Position numbers and translations under genes: made by a program. From Brachionus koreanus (taxonomy: Eukaryota > Rotifera > Eurotatoria > Ploima > Brachionidae): a stretch of DNA of 50,125 nucleotides. The stretch is taken from the NCBI GenBank assembly GCA_016987375.1, contig PJRA01000198.1, forward strand, positions 1,142,437-1,192,561. The letters run 5' to 3'. The notes beneath the pieces are model-generated. The model searched no databases and was not told the origin of the DNA. It saw only the letters and a program-made list of their open reading frames with translations. The stretch's first letter is position 1. Each line of letters opens with the position of its first letter. This document shows positions 23,842-38,204 of the stretch, one piece after another.

Positions 23842-24887
23842 TTTTTGTATGATAGTTATATTTAATTATTGAATTGATTTGATAGAATTTAAAAATTTTC
23901 AGTTAATTTTTAAGCAAATTTGTTATACTAATCTAAAGATGCAGTTTTGATTTTTTTGTGATGATTTTTATTATCTAAATATAAAACAATTTGTAATAAA
24001 TTTTTTATTTTAAACAAAATCTTTATAAAATTTAAAAATCCCAGAATTTTTCTGATCATTCATTGTATGTCTTCCATGTGTTTAATTGTTTTATTTTTAC
24101 ATGTTTTGTAAATATATCCGTTTTGAGCCATAAAATTATATTATTGCTTATTCAAGCATATTGCTACGCATCTTCACTCAATTTGTAAACAATGCAAGAG
24201 TTTGTGGACATCCTGAGAACAAGAACTTGACTAATTAAATAAGCTCGATTTTTAGTAGAACATGACAGGATCGATTTACACATTATTTTACATTATTTTA
24301 TTTTTTAAACTTTTAATTAAAACATATACCACCTTTTTAAGGATTTAAAATTTAAAATTTTCGAAATGTTCATTAGCAAAATCATTCAAATGTCTTTGAA
24401 ATAGTATTCAAAACTTTTGTATTTTATCTATCGAAATTTTTAATTTAGATGATGGACTCGAATAAATCAGAAAATTTGAATCTAGATTAATATTTTATTA
24501 GTTTAAATTTAGAAATAAGGAAATATGAATTTTAAAAAAATGGTCTTGCCAAATTAAAAAAAAAAACATTTAAAAAAAGAAATAATTTATTTAGTATTTA
24601 TCAATTTGCACCTTAAATTTTAAGTGAAATTTGGTGCATTTTTTTGGCATACTTGGCAAAAATAATTTTTTTTTTTGAAAATTTGTTCACAAATTTAAAC
24701 AAACCAAGTATTTTATTTATTAAATTAATTCAATTTAGCTAGAAGTGAACACAATTTTTAACAAAATTACAAACAAGTAAACTTTTTAAATGATCAAATA
24801 GAAATAAACAATGATCAGTATTTAAGTCATTAACAAGTAATATCATAATTAAAAAAAAAAACAAAAACTAATATTTTCATGCACGCA
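23842..24887. other. Gene-free region between two convergent 3' ends
   Basis: A/T-rich sequence between the FERM gene stop and the stop of the unknown minus-strand gene. I see no additional gene, RNA or element here. Confidence 0.55.
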
Positions 24888-26350
24888 TTAGTTTTGTCTG
24901 TACTTTGCAAATCTAAAAGTATTTTCCGGTGTTTTAGTCATTTCACTAGTTGGCTTTGCTTGATTATTCAAGTTGCGCCTAAAGTTTGCAAAGCTGCGAA
25001 ATTCACGTGCATTCTTGTCTGAATTTTTAGTTACATTTGAGTTAGAAAAAAAGTCTTGCGCAAATATATCCACAATCAAAAAAACTTCAATTTTCAAGTC
25101 ACTGGGAAAAATGAGAAACAATGAAAGAAATATTTTATCTAAATTTACTTTTTAAAAGAGTTGTCTAGAAAAAATGTTTTTGCTCGATTATAAATAAATT
25201 GACAAGTATCAAAATCGATTTTTTTAAAATCTGTCAAACAACCAGCCAGGAAATCTCTGATATTTTTAAAATTTTGTTTGTAAACTGAGATTGGAACATT
25301 TTTCTAGAACTAAAATTAAAAGCTCAATTTAAAATCTTAGATAATTTTTACCATTGAACTATAGTGGAACCATTTTTTTAATCTAAATAAACAAAATTCT
25401 CTCACTTTTTGCAAACTAGAAAAAATTCAATTTAAAAAAATATGCTTTAAATTTTTTTTCCATCAAAGATACCACACAATATTTTTGTTCATTTGAGAAA
25501 ATATATACAATTTTGAAAGTAGATCGCACATGCTTTTTATGTTCACGCTTGTCAAATTGGAATATAAAGGATCAGAATAGACAGACTCAACATTTTCTAC
25601 ATATTCATTCAATGCTTTTGTAAAAAGGTCATAGGTGCAAAATTTGAATTCTTGAAAAAATTTTGAATTTTCATTTTCGATAAAGTTAGTTATTTGTTCC
25701 AAATTACCTTTTAAAATGCTGGTTGCTTTTTGGCATGTAAAATTTGATTTAGCAACTTCGTTCAATATGCTTTTTATGATTAAAACTGAATTGTTTGTAT
25801 TTTCTTTTAGAACACCCATTTTTTTTTAATTTTTCATTCATAATTTAAAAAAAAATTACCAGAAAAAATTTTTACTAATTTTTTAACTTGAATTTCAGTA
25901 TTTGTAGATTCATCAGATAAAATCTTTAGATAAAATCAATTTAAATTTTATTTTTTTAAATTAAAATTTAAACAAATTACATTTATTACTCTAAGTTCTG
26001 TTTCTTTTACTTGAGATAATCGGTCCTGTTTTGCTGAAAAAATTCTTGGCTTCGGTCTAAGCGATCATTAGTTTAAATTATTTGAAAAATAAGCTTAAAT
26101 TTACAAATCTTTTGGGAAAGGAACTCCACCTAAAATTTAAAATAATTAAAATTTTTTTAATTTTATCATACATGATTTTTGGAAAATAATTTAAGAAATT
26201 TTTATCATCGTTCAAAAAATTTATTTCAAAACTTAGTCATTTTGTGATTTTAAATAGTAAACAGCTTTGTGATAAATGATTTTGAAGCAAAAATATCATA
26301 CAAGATTAAATATCACCTTCAAATAGCACCAACTGATACAATTGATACAT
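24888..26350 (-). CDS. Unrecognised 297-residue protein, seven exons
   Basis: Exons (minus): 26317-26350, 26105-26129, 25981-26056, 25860-25923, 25478-25803, 25149-25303, 24888-25101; total 894 nt, in frame throughout. It starts MYQLYQLVLFEGGVPFPKDL, a compact hydrophobic opening followed by PKPRIFSAKQDRLSQVKETE. The centre (about residues 60-175) looks helical with scattered Cys (FTCQKATSILKGNLEQITNF), then NIRDFLAGCLTDFKKIDFD and KIEVFLIVDIFAQDFF. The tail is basic/polar (REFRSFANFRRNLNNQAKP). No signal peptide, membrane segment or catalytic motif is obvious. The regular heptad-free helices suggest a soluble helical protein. I do not recognise the family. Exon 5 uses a GTGTGG donor, the least certain junction; the rest are ordinary. 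Gene reality is well supported, function is unknown. Confidence 0.75.
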
Positions 26351-26724
26351 GATTTAAATTAAAATCTTTTTTCTCTCAAATTTCACAAAGCCTAACAAGT
26401 AAAATTAATGTAAAAATATAAGTGAATTTTACTTAAAAAAATATTGTTTTAAAATGAAGTATTTTTTATTTGATCGCTGATTCTCAATACTTTGTACAAT
26501 AAATAAAAAAGCATCAAGCTTTTCTTTTATTTAATATATACAAGTGAAATTTAAAAAAATTAATAAAGATTTTTTCAGATTTGTTTAAGTATTATGTTGA
26601 ATCTTTGTAATTCTAAAACTTTAAGTCATAATTATATATTAAGATAAATAAAATTGAATACTCTTGAAAATGGTCTAATTGACCCAATATTCCTCTTAAG
26701 GCTCGCATCATTGCTATTACATTT

Positions 26725-27483
26725 GGTATAGATGAGTCTCATTAACCTCATTTTTGGCATGTATTCTCGGATACATAATGTATCTCGGGATACAAAATAT
26801 GTATTTTATGAATCAAAAAAATACAAATTTTTTTTTTTATACCCGAGAACACATATTTTATGTATTCTTTCAAAAATATTTTGTTGAAAAATACATATAT
26901 GTATTCTCGGATACATATATGTATCTCAGGATACATATAAGGATGCATATAAGGATACATGTTGGGATACATGTGGGGTTAAAATGAGGATACACGCGGA
27001 GATACAAATTCGAAAAAAAAAAAAAAATTTTATTTATTTTATTAATATAATAATAATAATAAACTGCTCTGTATAACATTAAGGTTATACACACGCCTAG
27101 GGTGTCCAGCCAACTAGTGGCTTCAGCAGTTATTTGCGATTGTCCGTTCAAACAGTTTAAAATCCAAAATTCTTTTGAAAATGTTGATGTTTTTATTATT
27201 CTTCGTATTAATTATTCTATGTTACAAAATACAAAAAAATAAAAATGCTGATAAAAAACACTAACTAAGAAAAACCAAAAAGATATAAAATGTTTTATTT
27301 TTCTTATCAGGTTAGTAGGTTCAGAAACCTCAGGAATTCTCAATAAAAAATTATGAAATTTGTATTTTTTTGATTCATAAAATACATATTTTGTATCACG
27401 AGATACATTATGTATCCGAGAATACATTTTGATGTTTCCGAGGATACATGCCAAAAATTAGGTTAATGGGACTCATCCATACC
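26725..27483. mobile_element. 759-bp DNA transposon-like element with about 100-bp terminal inverted repeats
   Basis: The left end (from GGTATAGATGAGTC) and the reverse complement of the right end (GGTATGGATGAGTC) match over about 100 bp, continuing CATTAACCT, TTTTTGGCATGTAT, CTCGGATACATAATGTATCT, then GTATTTTATGAATCAAAAAA. The right arm has about 20 extra bases near its start. CATTT flanks both sides (26720-26724 and 27484-27488), a likely 5-bp target duplication. The interior is a series of GGATACAT units and two perfect palindromes (26891-26904 and 26910-26925). No transposase is encoded. A second, truncated copy lies at 6618-6840. Confidence 0.82.
27046..27207 (-). mobile_element. LINE 3'-end insertion nested in the inverted-repeat element
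   Basis: This segment interrupts a sequence that is continuous in the copy at 6618-6840, so it is a younger insertion. On the minus strand it encodes ITAEATSWLDTLGVCITLML and ends in a TTA/TAT triplet array, the kind of microsatellite tail left by non-LTR retrotransposons. Flanking TATTAAT/TTATTAAT is a plausible short target duplication. It is a heavily 5'-truncated copy without enzymatic domains. Confidence 0.7.
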
Positions 27484-28464
27484 CATTTTTTAATCATTTT
27501 TTTCCTTCTTATTTTAAGTAAATTTTTGAACTTCCACTAAACTTAAGCTTAGTAAATTTACGTAAGTATCTTGTAACCTAAATTTGGTGCTTTATGCTGA
27601 ATCGTTAATTTAAATTAAATAAATTTAATAATTTTCGAAAATATTTTTTTTCAATCAGAAATCAAAAATTAAAAATAAAAAAATTAATAATTTGTTTTTT
27701 TGCAAAATAAGCCTATTTTCATGGAATAGAATTAAAACGAAAAAGAAAAAACCCTGTTATAGATGGTTAAAGACTAATGGTTTATATTTTAAAGATTGGC
27801 CAACTGTTGTTTTTTTATTTATCAATTTAATTAGCTAAACATGCTATGTTTTGTATTTTTTAAAGTTATTTTATAAAAAAAAATGAAATAAAAATTCATT
27901 TTTTATTTGTTTATTTACATTTTTTTATTTTTTATCTGAAGCCTTTCTGATGATATAGTTAATTCTAAAACAAAAATTATTTTTAAAGCTAGACTGGATA
28001 AAGGACTTAAATGGAATAATTAACTGCTATAGCTTGTAAAAGCTTTACCCGTTTGAAGAAATCATAGTTTTTGGAGAACAATTAACAATTAGAAAAAATA
28101 TTAAAATTAAAAAATTGAAGCGTTTGACTCATTGAGACAATTCGATGTGACTTGTGTGACTAGTAAGCATCTTTTAAAATTCATAAGGTTAAAAGAAGAA
28201 ACAATTAATACAAAAACAGTCAAAAAAATAAACATTAAGATTAAATATGATTGTTGATATGATAAACTTCAAAAGAAAGATATCAAAAGTTTCAGTTTAA
28301 AAAAAATTCCCCATTTTTATTTATTTTTTTTGATTAATTTTGGATAAGTCATTTAAATTCCAGTCACAAAATTAGTCAGCATTTATAATCTCATTTTGCA
28401 TATTCATTTATTTATTTAGCTATCATGTATGTTTTTAATTTTAATACAATTAAAATAAACTCAC
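27484..28464. other. Gene-free stretch left of the acidic protein gene
   Basis: A/T-rich sequence with no assembled gene. The terminal exon of the neighbouring minus-strand gene should lie close to its right end (about 28.37-28.46 kb), but I could not fix it. Candidate acceptors at about 28420 and 28394 each give only a few codons before a stop. Confidence 0.45.
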
Positions 28465-29250
28465 GTAAAGAATGCAAGCGCTGCAAATTAACAAACTTAA
28501 TTGCATTTGTAAGTTCTTCCGGATCAAAATCAACGTTTGGTGTGTAGCCAGTAGTAATAGTTTCATCACTGTAAACTTTAAAAATAATCCTATTTCATAT
28601 TACTTTTGATTAAACTAATTTTAAATTACTTATTGATTGTTGAGTAATTATTTGTCTATTTGGATCAGTATTCTTGTGACACATGTAAATCTCATCATTT
28701 TCGGTGAAATCGGCATCAAATGATGCATTTAGATCCGATTTTTCTTTGTCTGAATTTATTTTGAGCTCATTTAGATTGCTAGATATTCTAAATTTTTTGG
28801 TGGAACTAGAATTTGAGCTAGCTAAACAAGAATAGAATCTAATTTTAAATCTCATTCAAGATTACTATCGTTAAATTCAGCTTCAATGCTTTTAGTACTT
28901 TCTTGCGATAGAGCTCGTTTAAATGATGCAGGTGTTGGCAATTTTTTTTCCTGGACAATTTCTCCGTTTACACTTGAGTACAAAAATACAAAATCATCCG
29001 ATTCACTGTCACTGAATGAATTTGTGTCTATTTTTTGGCTTGCATCTTTGGATTCTTCATTACTAGTTTCTACAATATCTATTATCTCATCTTTATTTGT
29101 ATCACATTTATTATTTTGGATATTTATATAAGCTGGTGAACTCATCTAAAAATTTAAATAAATTTAAAAACAAGAATTTTTGACATGGAAAATCAAATGA
29201 AAGCAAACCTTAGCATATCCATTAGATATCAATTGATTTCTGAGACTCAT
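28465..29250 (-). CDS. Acidic, Ser/Asn/Asp-rich protein of unknown function (3' end not resolved)
   Basis: Four exons (minus): 29209-29250, 28866-29145, 28630-28821, 28465-28575; about 208 residues before an unresolved final exon. It begins MSLRNQLISNGYAKMSSPAY. The body is acidic and low in hydrophobics (NSFSDSESDDFVFLYSSVNG, FDADFTENDEIYMC), with short basic islands (PASFKRALSQESTK). The last placed exon is more ordered (YTPNVDFDPEELTNAIKFVN, LQRLHSL). DSESDDF resembles casein kinase 2 target stretches. I do not recognise the family. The fourth exon ends at a strong GTGAGT donor (28464), and its single trailing base must join a short exon to the left. The protein looks largely disordered, as for regulators or scaffolds, but no role can be assigned. 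Confidence 0.6.
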
Positions 29251-30449
29251 TTTACTTAAGAAAAAAAATTTAAAGCAAAAAATATTTTACATCTATTTAA
29301 TTTACGATTTCTAATTATTATAAATAATTTTCTAGCATAAATAATGATATATTAAAGTTTATTTTAAAAATTTTACAGTCGAATAAACAAATTTTCTTCA
29401 TTATTTTTCAATAGCCAAGCAAAAATATTTTTTAACTAAATAAAAATTTAATTTTAAAACGATTTCATAATTCCTTGAATCCAAAATTTTTAGATTAAAA
29501 TTTTTTTTTTAAATATTTTGATAAATATAAACGGTTTTTATGCACTTATTGGTGGTTCTCGGGCATCTTATTTTTAATATTTAAAACAAAAATTATCACT
29601 AAAAATAGAAAAAATTTTATTTAAAAAATAAAGACAATATCGAAATAGATTCTTAACTAATAGAGTTAAGAAACGTTGATTAAACTTTCAATAAAATAAA
29701 TAAAAGCCATCTAGTAAATAATTTAAAATTCAAATTGACTAAGAAATTTATTAATCATAAATATTAAAAAAAACATGGTTGGCACTGACGACACTTTGGA
29801 CAAGACACAAAAGTGAAGACTAATTAACGGTCTTAGTAATGATAAGTTACAAAATCCGCACACCTAGAGTCATATACTGTCATCTAATGATCAAGCTGGA
29901 GGTTTTCGTGGACATAAAAGATCAAAATCCAAAAAAGAATTTAAAAACAAACTGGATATATATTTGAAACTAAAATAATTAATCTTTGTTTTTTTTAATT
30001 ACATAATTGTAGCACTAGGAGAATTTATGTTAAAACCAGGCAGTCACTATAGCAAGGCTCGATATTGCCTAGTCAAGTTATTTGACTTGACAAGAAAATA
30101 TCATTTTTTGTTAAGCTCAAAGCTAGGTTTATTTCTTAAAAACATATGAGAATAATGTTTTTTTTTTGATAAATTAAAAAAGTTAAATTAAAAGTGCTTT
30201 TTCATTCCACCTATTGTTATGTATAATAATTGAATAAAAGGTCAAATAATGATTATTGACTCTAATAAAAGAAATATTTGATTATATGTCACAATAATTG
30301 ATCTAAAAATTTTGTCTTTAATTCTTAATATTAATAAAATTTTTATATATAAAAAATTTTCAATTATTTTTATCTATAATTAAAATTTTTCAATCAAAGA
30401 GAATCTTGAAAGATGGAAGCTAATTTTTTTAATAAATTACTGGTCTTAC
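29251..30449. other. Intergenic stretch, includes a likely LINE remnant
   Basis: A/T-rich except for about 29774-29990, listed separately. The missing final exon of the Tudor-domain gene must be somewhere here. Candidates joining at acceptors near 30390 or 30315-30330 give short tails, and none is compelling. Confidence 0.45.
29774..29990 (+). pseudogene. Probable LINE C-terminal remnant
   Basis: Compositionally richer than its flanks. Plus-strand pieces read INGLSNDKLQNPHT and then GGFRGHKRSKSKKEFKNKLD. The last piece resembles the end of CR1/Jockey-type polyproteins (RGH.LKLFK... and SFKNKLDKYL). A stop separates the pieces, and intermediate conserved blocks are missing. It is inferred to be an internally deleted dead copy. 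Confidence 0.4.
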
Positions 30450-31134
30450 TCATTGAAAATTTCAACTTGATACTCTTTATCAAAACACTTGCGTTCTATT
30501 TCAGAGTGCTTAAAACAATTGATTTCGTTCTCAGCTAATATAGTCGCAATCAATCCAGTCTGGTTCATTGATTTTTTAAAATATTCAATTGATTCAGCAC
30601 TCCACTCGCCTGTTTCATCCTGTGGTTCAACATTTTTCAAACAGCATTTTTTAATTTGGGACTCAAATTCACCATAGAAATCAGGCAAATCAATTCTTAA
30701 GCATGTTGCTTGAGCTTCGACTATCAGAGATTCATCAATCAAGAAAACCATTATATTTTCTCTAAAATTATTACTTCAATTAAAAATTTAAAAACGAAAT
30801 AGTAACCTACGTTTGATAGTCTATTGATATTATTTTAGATCTTTTCCAAAACAAATTCTCACTATTCACTATTTCTTTTACATTCTTAATTAGGACATTT
30901 TGTCCAATAATTAATTCATCAATATTTGAAGCATATCTTCCCGAAATCCTGTTACACCAGTCGTTTAGTTTCAATTGAAACGAAAAAAATTTGTTAAAAT
31001 CTTGAACTTAATGAAGTTTTTTTTTCGTTTTTAATAAGAGTCAATTTAAGCCTACTTTGGCCTATTATTGCGTCAAAATTCCATGGAGTTGTGACACATT
31101 TGGGAACAATGAATAACTTATTTTTTTCTAGCAT
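30450..31134 (-). CDS. Tudor-domain protein (TDRD-like), 3' end not resolved
   Basis: Three exons (minus): 31056-31134, 30811-31000, 30450-30761; about 193 residues placed. It starts MLEKNKLFIVPKCVTTPWNF. The centre has WKRSKIISIDYQTENIMVFL and IDESLIVEAQATCLRIDLPD, then FYGEFESQIKKCCLKNVEPQ and WSAESIEYFKKSMNQTGLIA. This is the extended Tudor pattern: a barrel strand with YQT/ID, a proline-poor LP..F linker, then C.L.N..P and W..E...F. Extended Tudor domains bind symmetrically dimethylated arginine, often on Piwi-type proteins in germ granules. Only one repeat is present, short for the family. The third exon ends at a good GTAAGA donor, so at least one further exon exists to the left. Function by analogy only. 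Confidence 0.68.
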
Positions 31135-32307
31135 TTCAATTTTTTAGAATTTAAAAAGTTTTTTTAAAGAATTTTAATTTTAATGGAGAATTCCTTTAAA
31201 AAGCAGAACTAACTAAACTGAAAATTTATTTTTAATTTTAGTTTAAAAATTATCAAAATTTTAACTATTAATTTTACACATTTAATTGAATTTCATGAAA
31301 TTTAAAATTTAACTTTTTTTGTTGATTAAACTACAAAAAAAACTGTTGAAGATTTGAGATAAATTAAAAAAAAATTTTAAAATAAAATAAAATGTTTGTG
31401 AAAAAATAAAATTGAATTATTCTCATCTAATTTTGAGTTTTTGACAATCACAATGTCCATTGGCTTTCCCATCAGACACAGAGTTGGTCATCAAATCTAA
31501 GCCCCATATTTTTTAAGGGATTTAAGCATATATACCGTATTAGAGAGACATTTGTGAAATTGTGAAATTTTTCTCCTATGGAACTTTCATCCTCTGCTTG
31601 AATAAGTAGTTCATAACCTCTCGGTTATATGCCTTTTTTTTATGTTTTATCAAGAAAAGTAATATTGTAATAATGTTCTAAAAGCTGATAAGATTGAATT
31701 GAATAAAGTTGTTGAGATATTTTCTTCAAAAAAAAAAGATAAAAGTTAATAATTTTTTTAGTTAAAACTAAATTTTCTAAATCAACTCGAGTTTTTTTAC
31801 ATTAATTTTTTTTGGGGGTACCAAATTTAATATTTTTTGTGATCACAAAAGTAGCTAAATGTGGTAATAAGTTTTATTTATTTTATCTGACGATAAAAAC
31901 TAATTTTTCTGACAAAAATATTTCTTGTAATGACTATTAATTCTAGACTGACAAAATAAACTAATTTAAACGAAATATGTATTTATTTAGCTGAAAAAAT
32001 AGTGCTTTCTCAGCTAAGATTGATTGGTGAGATCCTTTTTCAAGTTCGGAATCATTACCATAACTGCTAAAGATACAATCTCTCTGGTAGAACAAAACTT
32101 TTAATTAAGTAAAATTTTTAATTTTTGTCATTAAAATTATATATTCTAAATGTAATCTGTCACTCAAATCATTGCTTTATCAGTCAGTTAATTTATTTGT
32201 TAGGAAAAAGTAGAAAAGGAAGAAAGAGAACTTTTTAAAAATGATTTTTTAAATATTAAAAATTACTTATCCAAATATATATTTTTTTAACTAATTGAAT
32301 ATGAAAT

Positions 32308-32367
32308 TTTTTTGATAAATTTAAAATATTAAATTTTTGAATTTAATATTTTAAATTTATCAAAAAA
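32308..32367. repeat. Perfect 28-bp inverted repeat with 4-nt loop
   Basis: Left arm 32308-32335, loop TTTG (32336-32339), right arm 32340-32367; every base of the stem pairs. The arm begins TTTTTTGATAAATTTAAAAT. It is almost pure A/T, so extrusion or a transcribed hairpin is possible. Nothing else marks it as a gene. Confidence 0.85.
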
Positions 32368-32994
32368 TAGGAAACAAATTTAAAATTTAATTTATTAGAA
32401 AAAATTTAATCGCCAAAACTTAAATAATGAGTTACTTGTCTCAATGTCCTAGAGATAAAATACGACTAAATTTACGCTTATTTAATTATCGAGAATAGAA
32501 ATTTTTTCTCTTTTATTTTATTTTGTTAAATTTTAAATCTTAAATAAATTAATTGATATCTATACCAAATTTTTGATATAATTTTTTACTATATTTTACA
32601 ATATCGCCTTTTCGCGTTTTTTGAATTGAATAAATAAAAAATTAATTTTTTTCTCTGAATAACACTATTTAAAAACACAATTTAAAATATTTCTAAAGCA
32701 TCATAAATCTTCAACAACTAATTTTGTTTTTAAATGCTATGTATTTAAATGATTAGTGATATTTTGATCAACATTAGAATGTAAATCATAAATTAGCATT
32801 TAGTCTTTATGATCGATATTTTAATTAAATTCATTAGTAGTATACAAAAAACACTGAAATAAAAATGCAATATAGTCTGTTGCATCTTTTTTATTTTAAA
32901 ATAAATTTTTATTTTTGTTTTATTTTTTAAGAAATCAAAAAAACAATAATCAATTTAAGTTTTATTGAAGCTTTATTTTTTTGTCTTAAGAGGT

Positions 32995-33080
32995 GGTAAA
33001 AAAAGTGCACAAAAGTATGCTGCACTTTTTTCTAGTATTTTTTTAAAATATTTTTATTTTGTAAATTTTAATTTATCAAA
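32995..33080. repeat. Dispersed repeat with GTGCA...TGCAC inverted motif (copy 2)
   Basis: AGTGCACAAAAGTATGCTGC followed by ACTTTTT and, after an A/T run, AAATTTTAATTTATCAAAT matches the copy at about 11046-11140 in order and orientation. It probably marks one end of an unknown transposable element. Confidence 0.6.
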
Positions 33081-33597
33081 TAAAGAAAGAATTATTACTT
33101 TGTTTGTAAGAATGACAATTATAAAAGGATAAAATGGAAAAATTGCTTGCCAAATTTAAATTTATTAGGTGAAAAATAAAAATATAAAAAACATCATATA
33201 TTAAACACCGATCAAAAATTTTAAAACTTCTATTTAATCAAAATTGATAAATTATTTATATTTTGATAATTTTTAAATTTAGATTAAAAATAAATTATGT
33301 TTTTTTTATTTTAAATTTGGCGCCAAGGTTCAAATTTATTTTTACTTGAAATATCAAAAACTTCGATGATGTTCATTAAACCCATTTTGTAAATTAAATT
33401 AAAAATCGGCATTATAGCTATGCTGTCTTTGCATGCATTCAACTATTCAACTCTTTAGTATTCATAAGCTCTTTTTTTTTTATTTTAAAGCTGTACAATT
33501 CTTAGACATTAAGTTAAATTTAGTACTTGATTTTTCAACAAAAAAAAACGGTGTTGTTTGAATACTAATATATCGTTCACAATCCCCTTATAACCTA

Positions 33598-36458
<2,861 letters not shown>

Positions 36459-38204
36459 GTATTATTTTGTTAATTTTTTTTTATATAAATTAATTTCTAT
36501 TAGTTTTTAATTAACTTTGTAAATTTATTTAATTTTTATGACTTAATTTCAAATGTTAAAAGTGTTAAAACAAATGTTACATACAATTTTTCACTCAAGT
36601 AGTGAAACAATTAAAACAAACACTTTGTAAATTAAACTCCTATAGAAAAAATGCATTTTTTTGGCTCAAATTTTTTCTAGCATCTCTTAAAATAGCAAAA
36701 AATTTATTTGTATTTGATCTATGAGGCTTTTTTGTTTGTATTAAAAATTTGTATTTTTTATAACATGGCTCTAAATTTATAAGAATTCTTTATTTTCTTT
36801 TTTTTTAAATAAAATTTTAAAATATTGTTTTAAAGTTGAATAAAAAATTAAATAAAAAGACAAAATCTTGAACACCACGTGAAATATATACATATAATAA
36901 GGACAAATGAAAAATGGTTATCAAAGAAACGAAAATTATTTTTTAAAAACTTAAAAGTCATGATTAAAAATACATTTTTAAATAAAGCTTTGCTGAAATA
37001 GAAAAAAAAATATAATAACAATAAATTTCTGATTAATTAATGCTTGGTTTCAACAACTGTTTTTATCACTTAAAGGTCTTTTTTTCAATAATGAGCTTAC
37101 AGTCCCAAAATTTCAAAATTTACATTTTAAAAAATTTTTTAGAATTTGATAAACAAAAAGTTAGACACATCATTTTGAAGAGCATTCAATAAAGTTTATT
37201 TAAACATAAAATATAGTTTAAAGCACAGTTGTTTGCAAAGTGACAAGTCTCAAGTCAAGTCCAATTTCGGACTTGAATTTTTTTTTCTTAAGTCAAAGAC
37301 TTTAAATTTAAAAGTTCTAGTTTAGTTTATTGAATAGATATAAGTTTTATGTTTGTAAATTACTTTTATATATAAATATATATTTTTATATTGAATTAAA
37401 TGATTAAATGAATTGAAAATGAATAAGGTGCAAGGTTTTTCGTTCAGATTCGCAATAGTGAGTTTGGACCAAAGCAAATTGCGTAAAATTGGTTATGAAA
37501 ATTAGGAGTTGAATAGGAAAAATATCCGATATTGATAATTAATATTTTGGCAATAATTTAACTAAAAAATTTAATTTTATTTTTCAAGATATTTCAATTT
37601 GCTGTTTCAAATTTACTAAAAAAAATCCCTAAAAAATTGATACAAATTATAAACTAAAAGAAAAAATTCTAATTTAAATTTTATTTAGGAAACATTTTCT
37701 TAAGTTTAAAAAAAAAAGTCAATTAAAAAAAAAAACTAGCTTAATTTTTAAATTTATATTTCATAAATAATATCAAATTTAATTTTAAAATTAAGAGAAT
37801 TGGTTAATATTTTATTTCAGTATCTAATTATATTTTATTTTGTACCAAATAAAATTTAATTCTTGAAAGATTTTAAGATGACTTTTTTTAATATTGCTTA
37901 CAAGTTTGGTCTTAAATCTTTATAACCAAATTTTAAACACAATTTATTTTGATTAAACTTCTTTATTATTTATAACCTCATTAAGATAGAACTAGTAGGT
38001 ATCTATAAAAATTGTGATTCTGATTGAGGAAACTTTCTTACTTTGTATTTTCTCTTTTTCTATAGCAATAAACTTTTTGATAAATATTTTTTAAAAATTT
38101 TTAAATATGATTGAGGAAATATTTTTAAATTATTTTCTTCACACAAATCAATATCATATACAATCCAAAAACAAAAGGTAAAGAAAATTTTCAAAAAAAT
38201 TCAT
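36459..38204. other. Intergenic region between convergent MELK and PTCD1
   Basis: A/T-rich with polyadenylation-like AATAAA motifs. A 22-nt hairpin (TCAAGTCC, loop AATTTC, GGACTTGA) lies at 37255-37276 in a slightly richer patch at 37220-37280. No gene was found. Confidence 0.5.
37255..37276. repeat. Perfect 8-bp stem, 6-nt loop hairpin
   Basis: TCAAGTCC at 37255-37262 pairs with GGACTTGA at 37269-37276. It is preceded by a CAAGTCTCAAGTCAAGTCC run with three CAAGTC units. The compact hairpin resembles those near the 3' ends of some mobile elements, but no partner end was found. Confidence 0.55.

Larger units (their letters stand above)
31135..33597. other. Gene-free stretch upstream of MELK
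   Basis: No gene found. Contains a block of mixed composition at about 31440-31640, a 28-bp-stem hairpin at 32308-32367 and the second copy of the GTGCA...TGCAC repeat. The Tudor and MELK genes diverge across it, so both promoters lie inside. I see no clear core elements. Confidence 0.5.

Noticed and set aside
26880..27000. CRISPR-like array from regularly spaced GGATACAT units
   Set aside because: Spacers are not unique or of even length, units are very short, and the block is the interior of an inverted-repeat transposon in a eukaryotic genome.
26748..27151. Overlapping Met/Tyr/Pro-rich frames on both strands
   Set aside because: They are translations of the GGATACAT repeat interior of the inverted-repeat element and its LINE insert, not genes.
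31440..31640. Possible small RNA or spliced-leader gene in a mixed-composition block (hairpin ATAACC-TCTC-GGTTAT at 31613-31628)
   Set aside because: No Sm-like site, donor or conserved leader sequence could be recognised, and the stem is only 6 bp.
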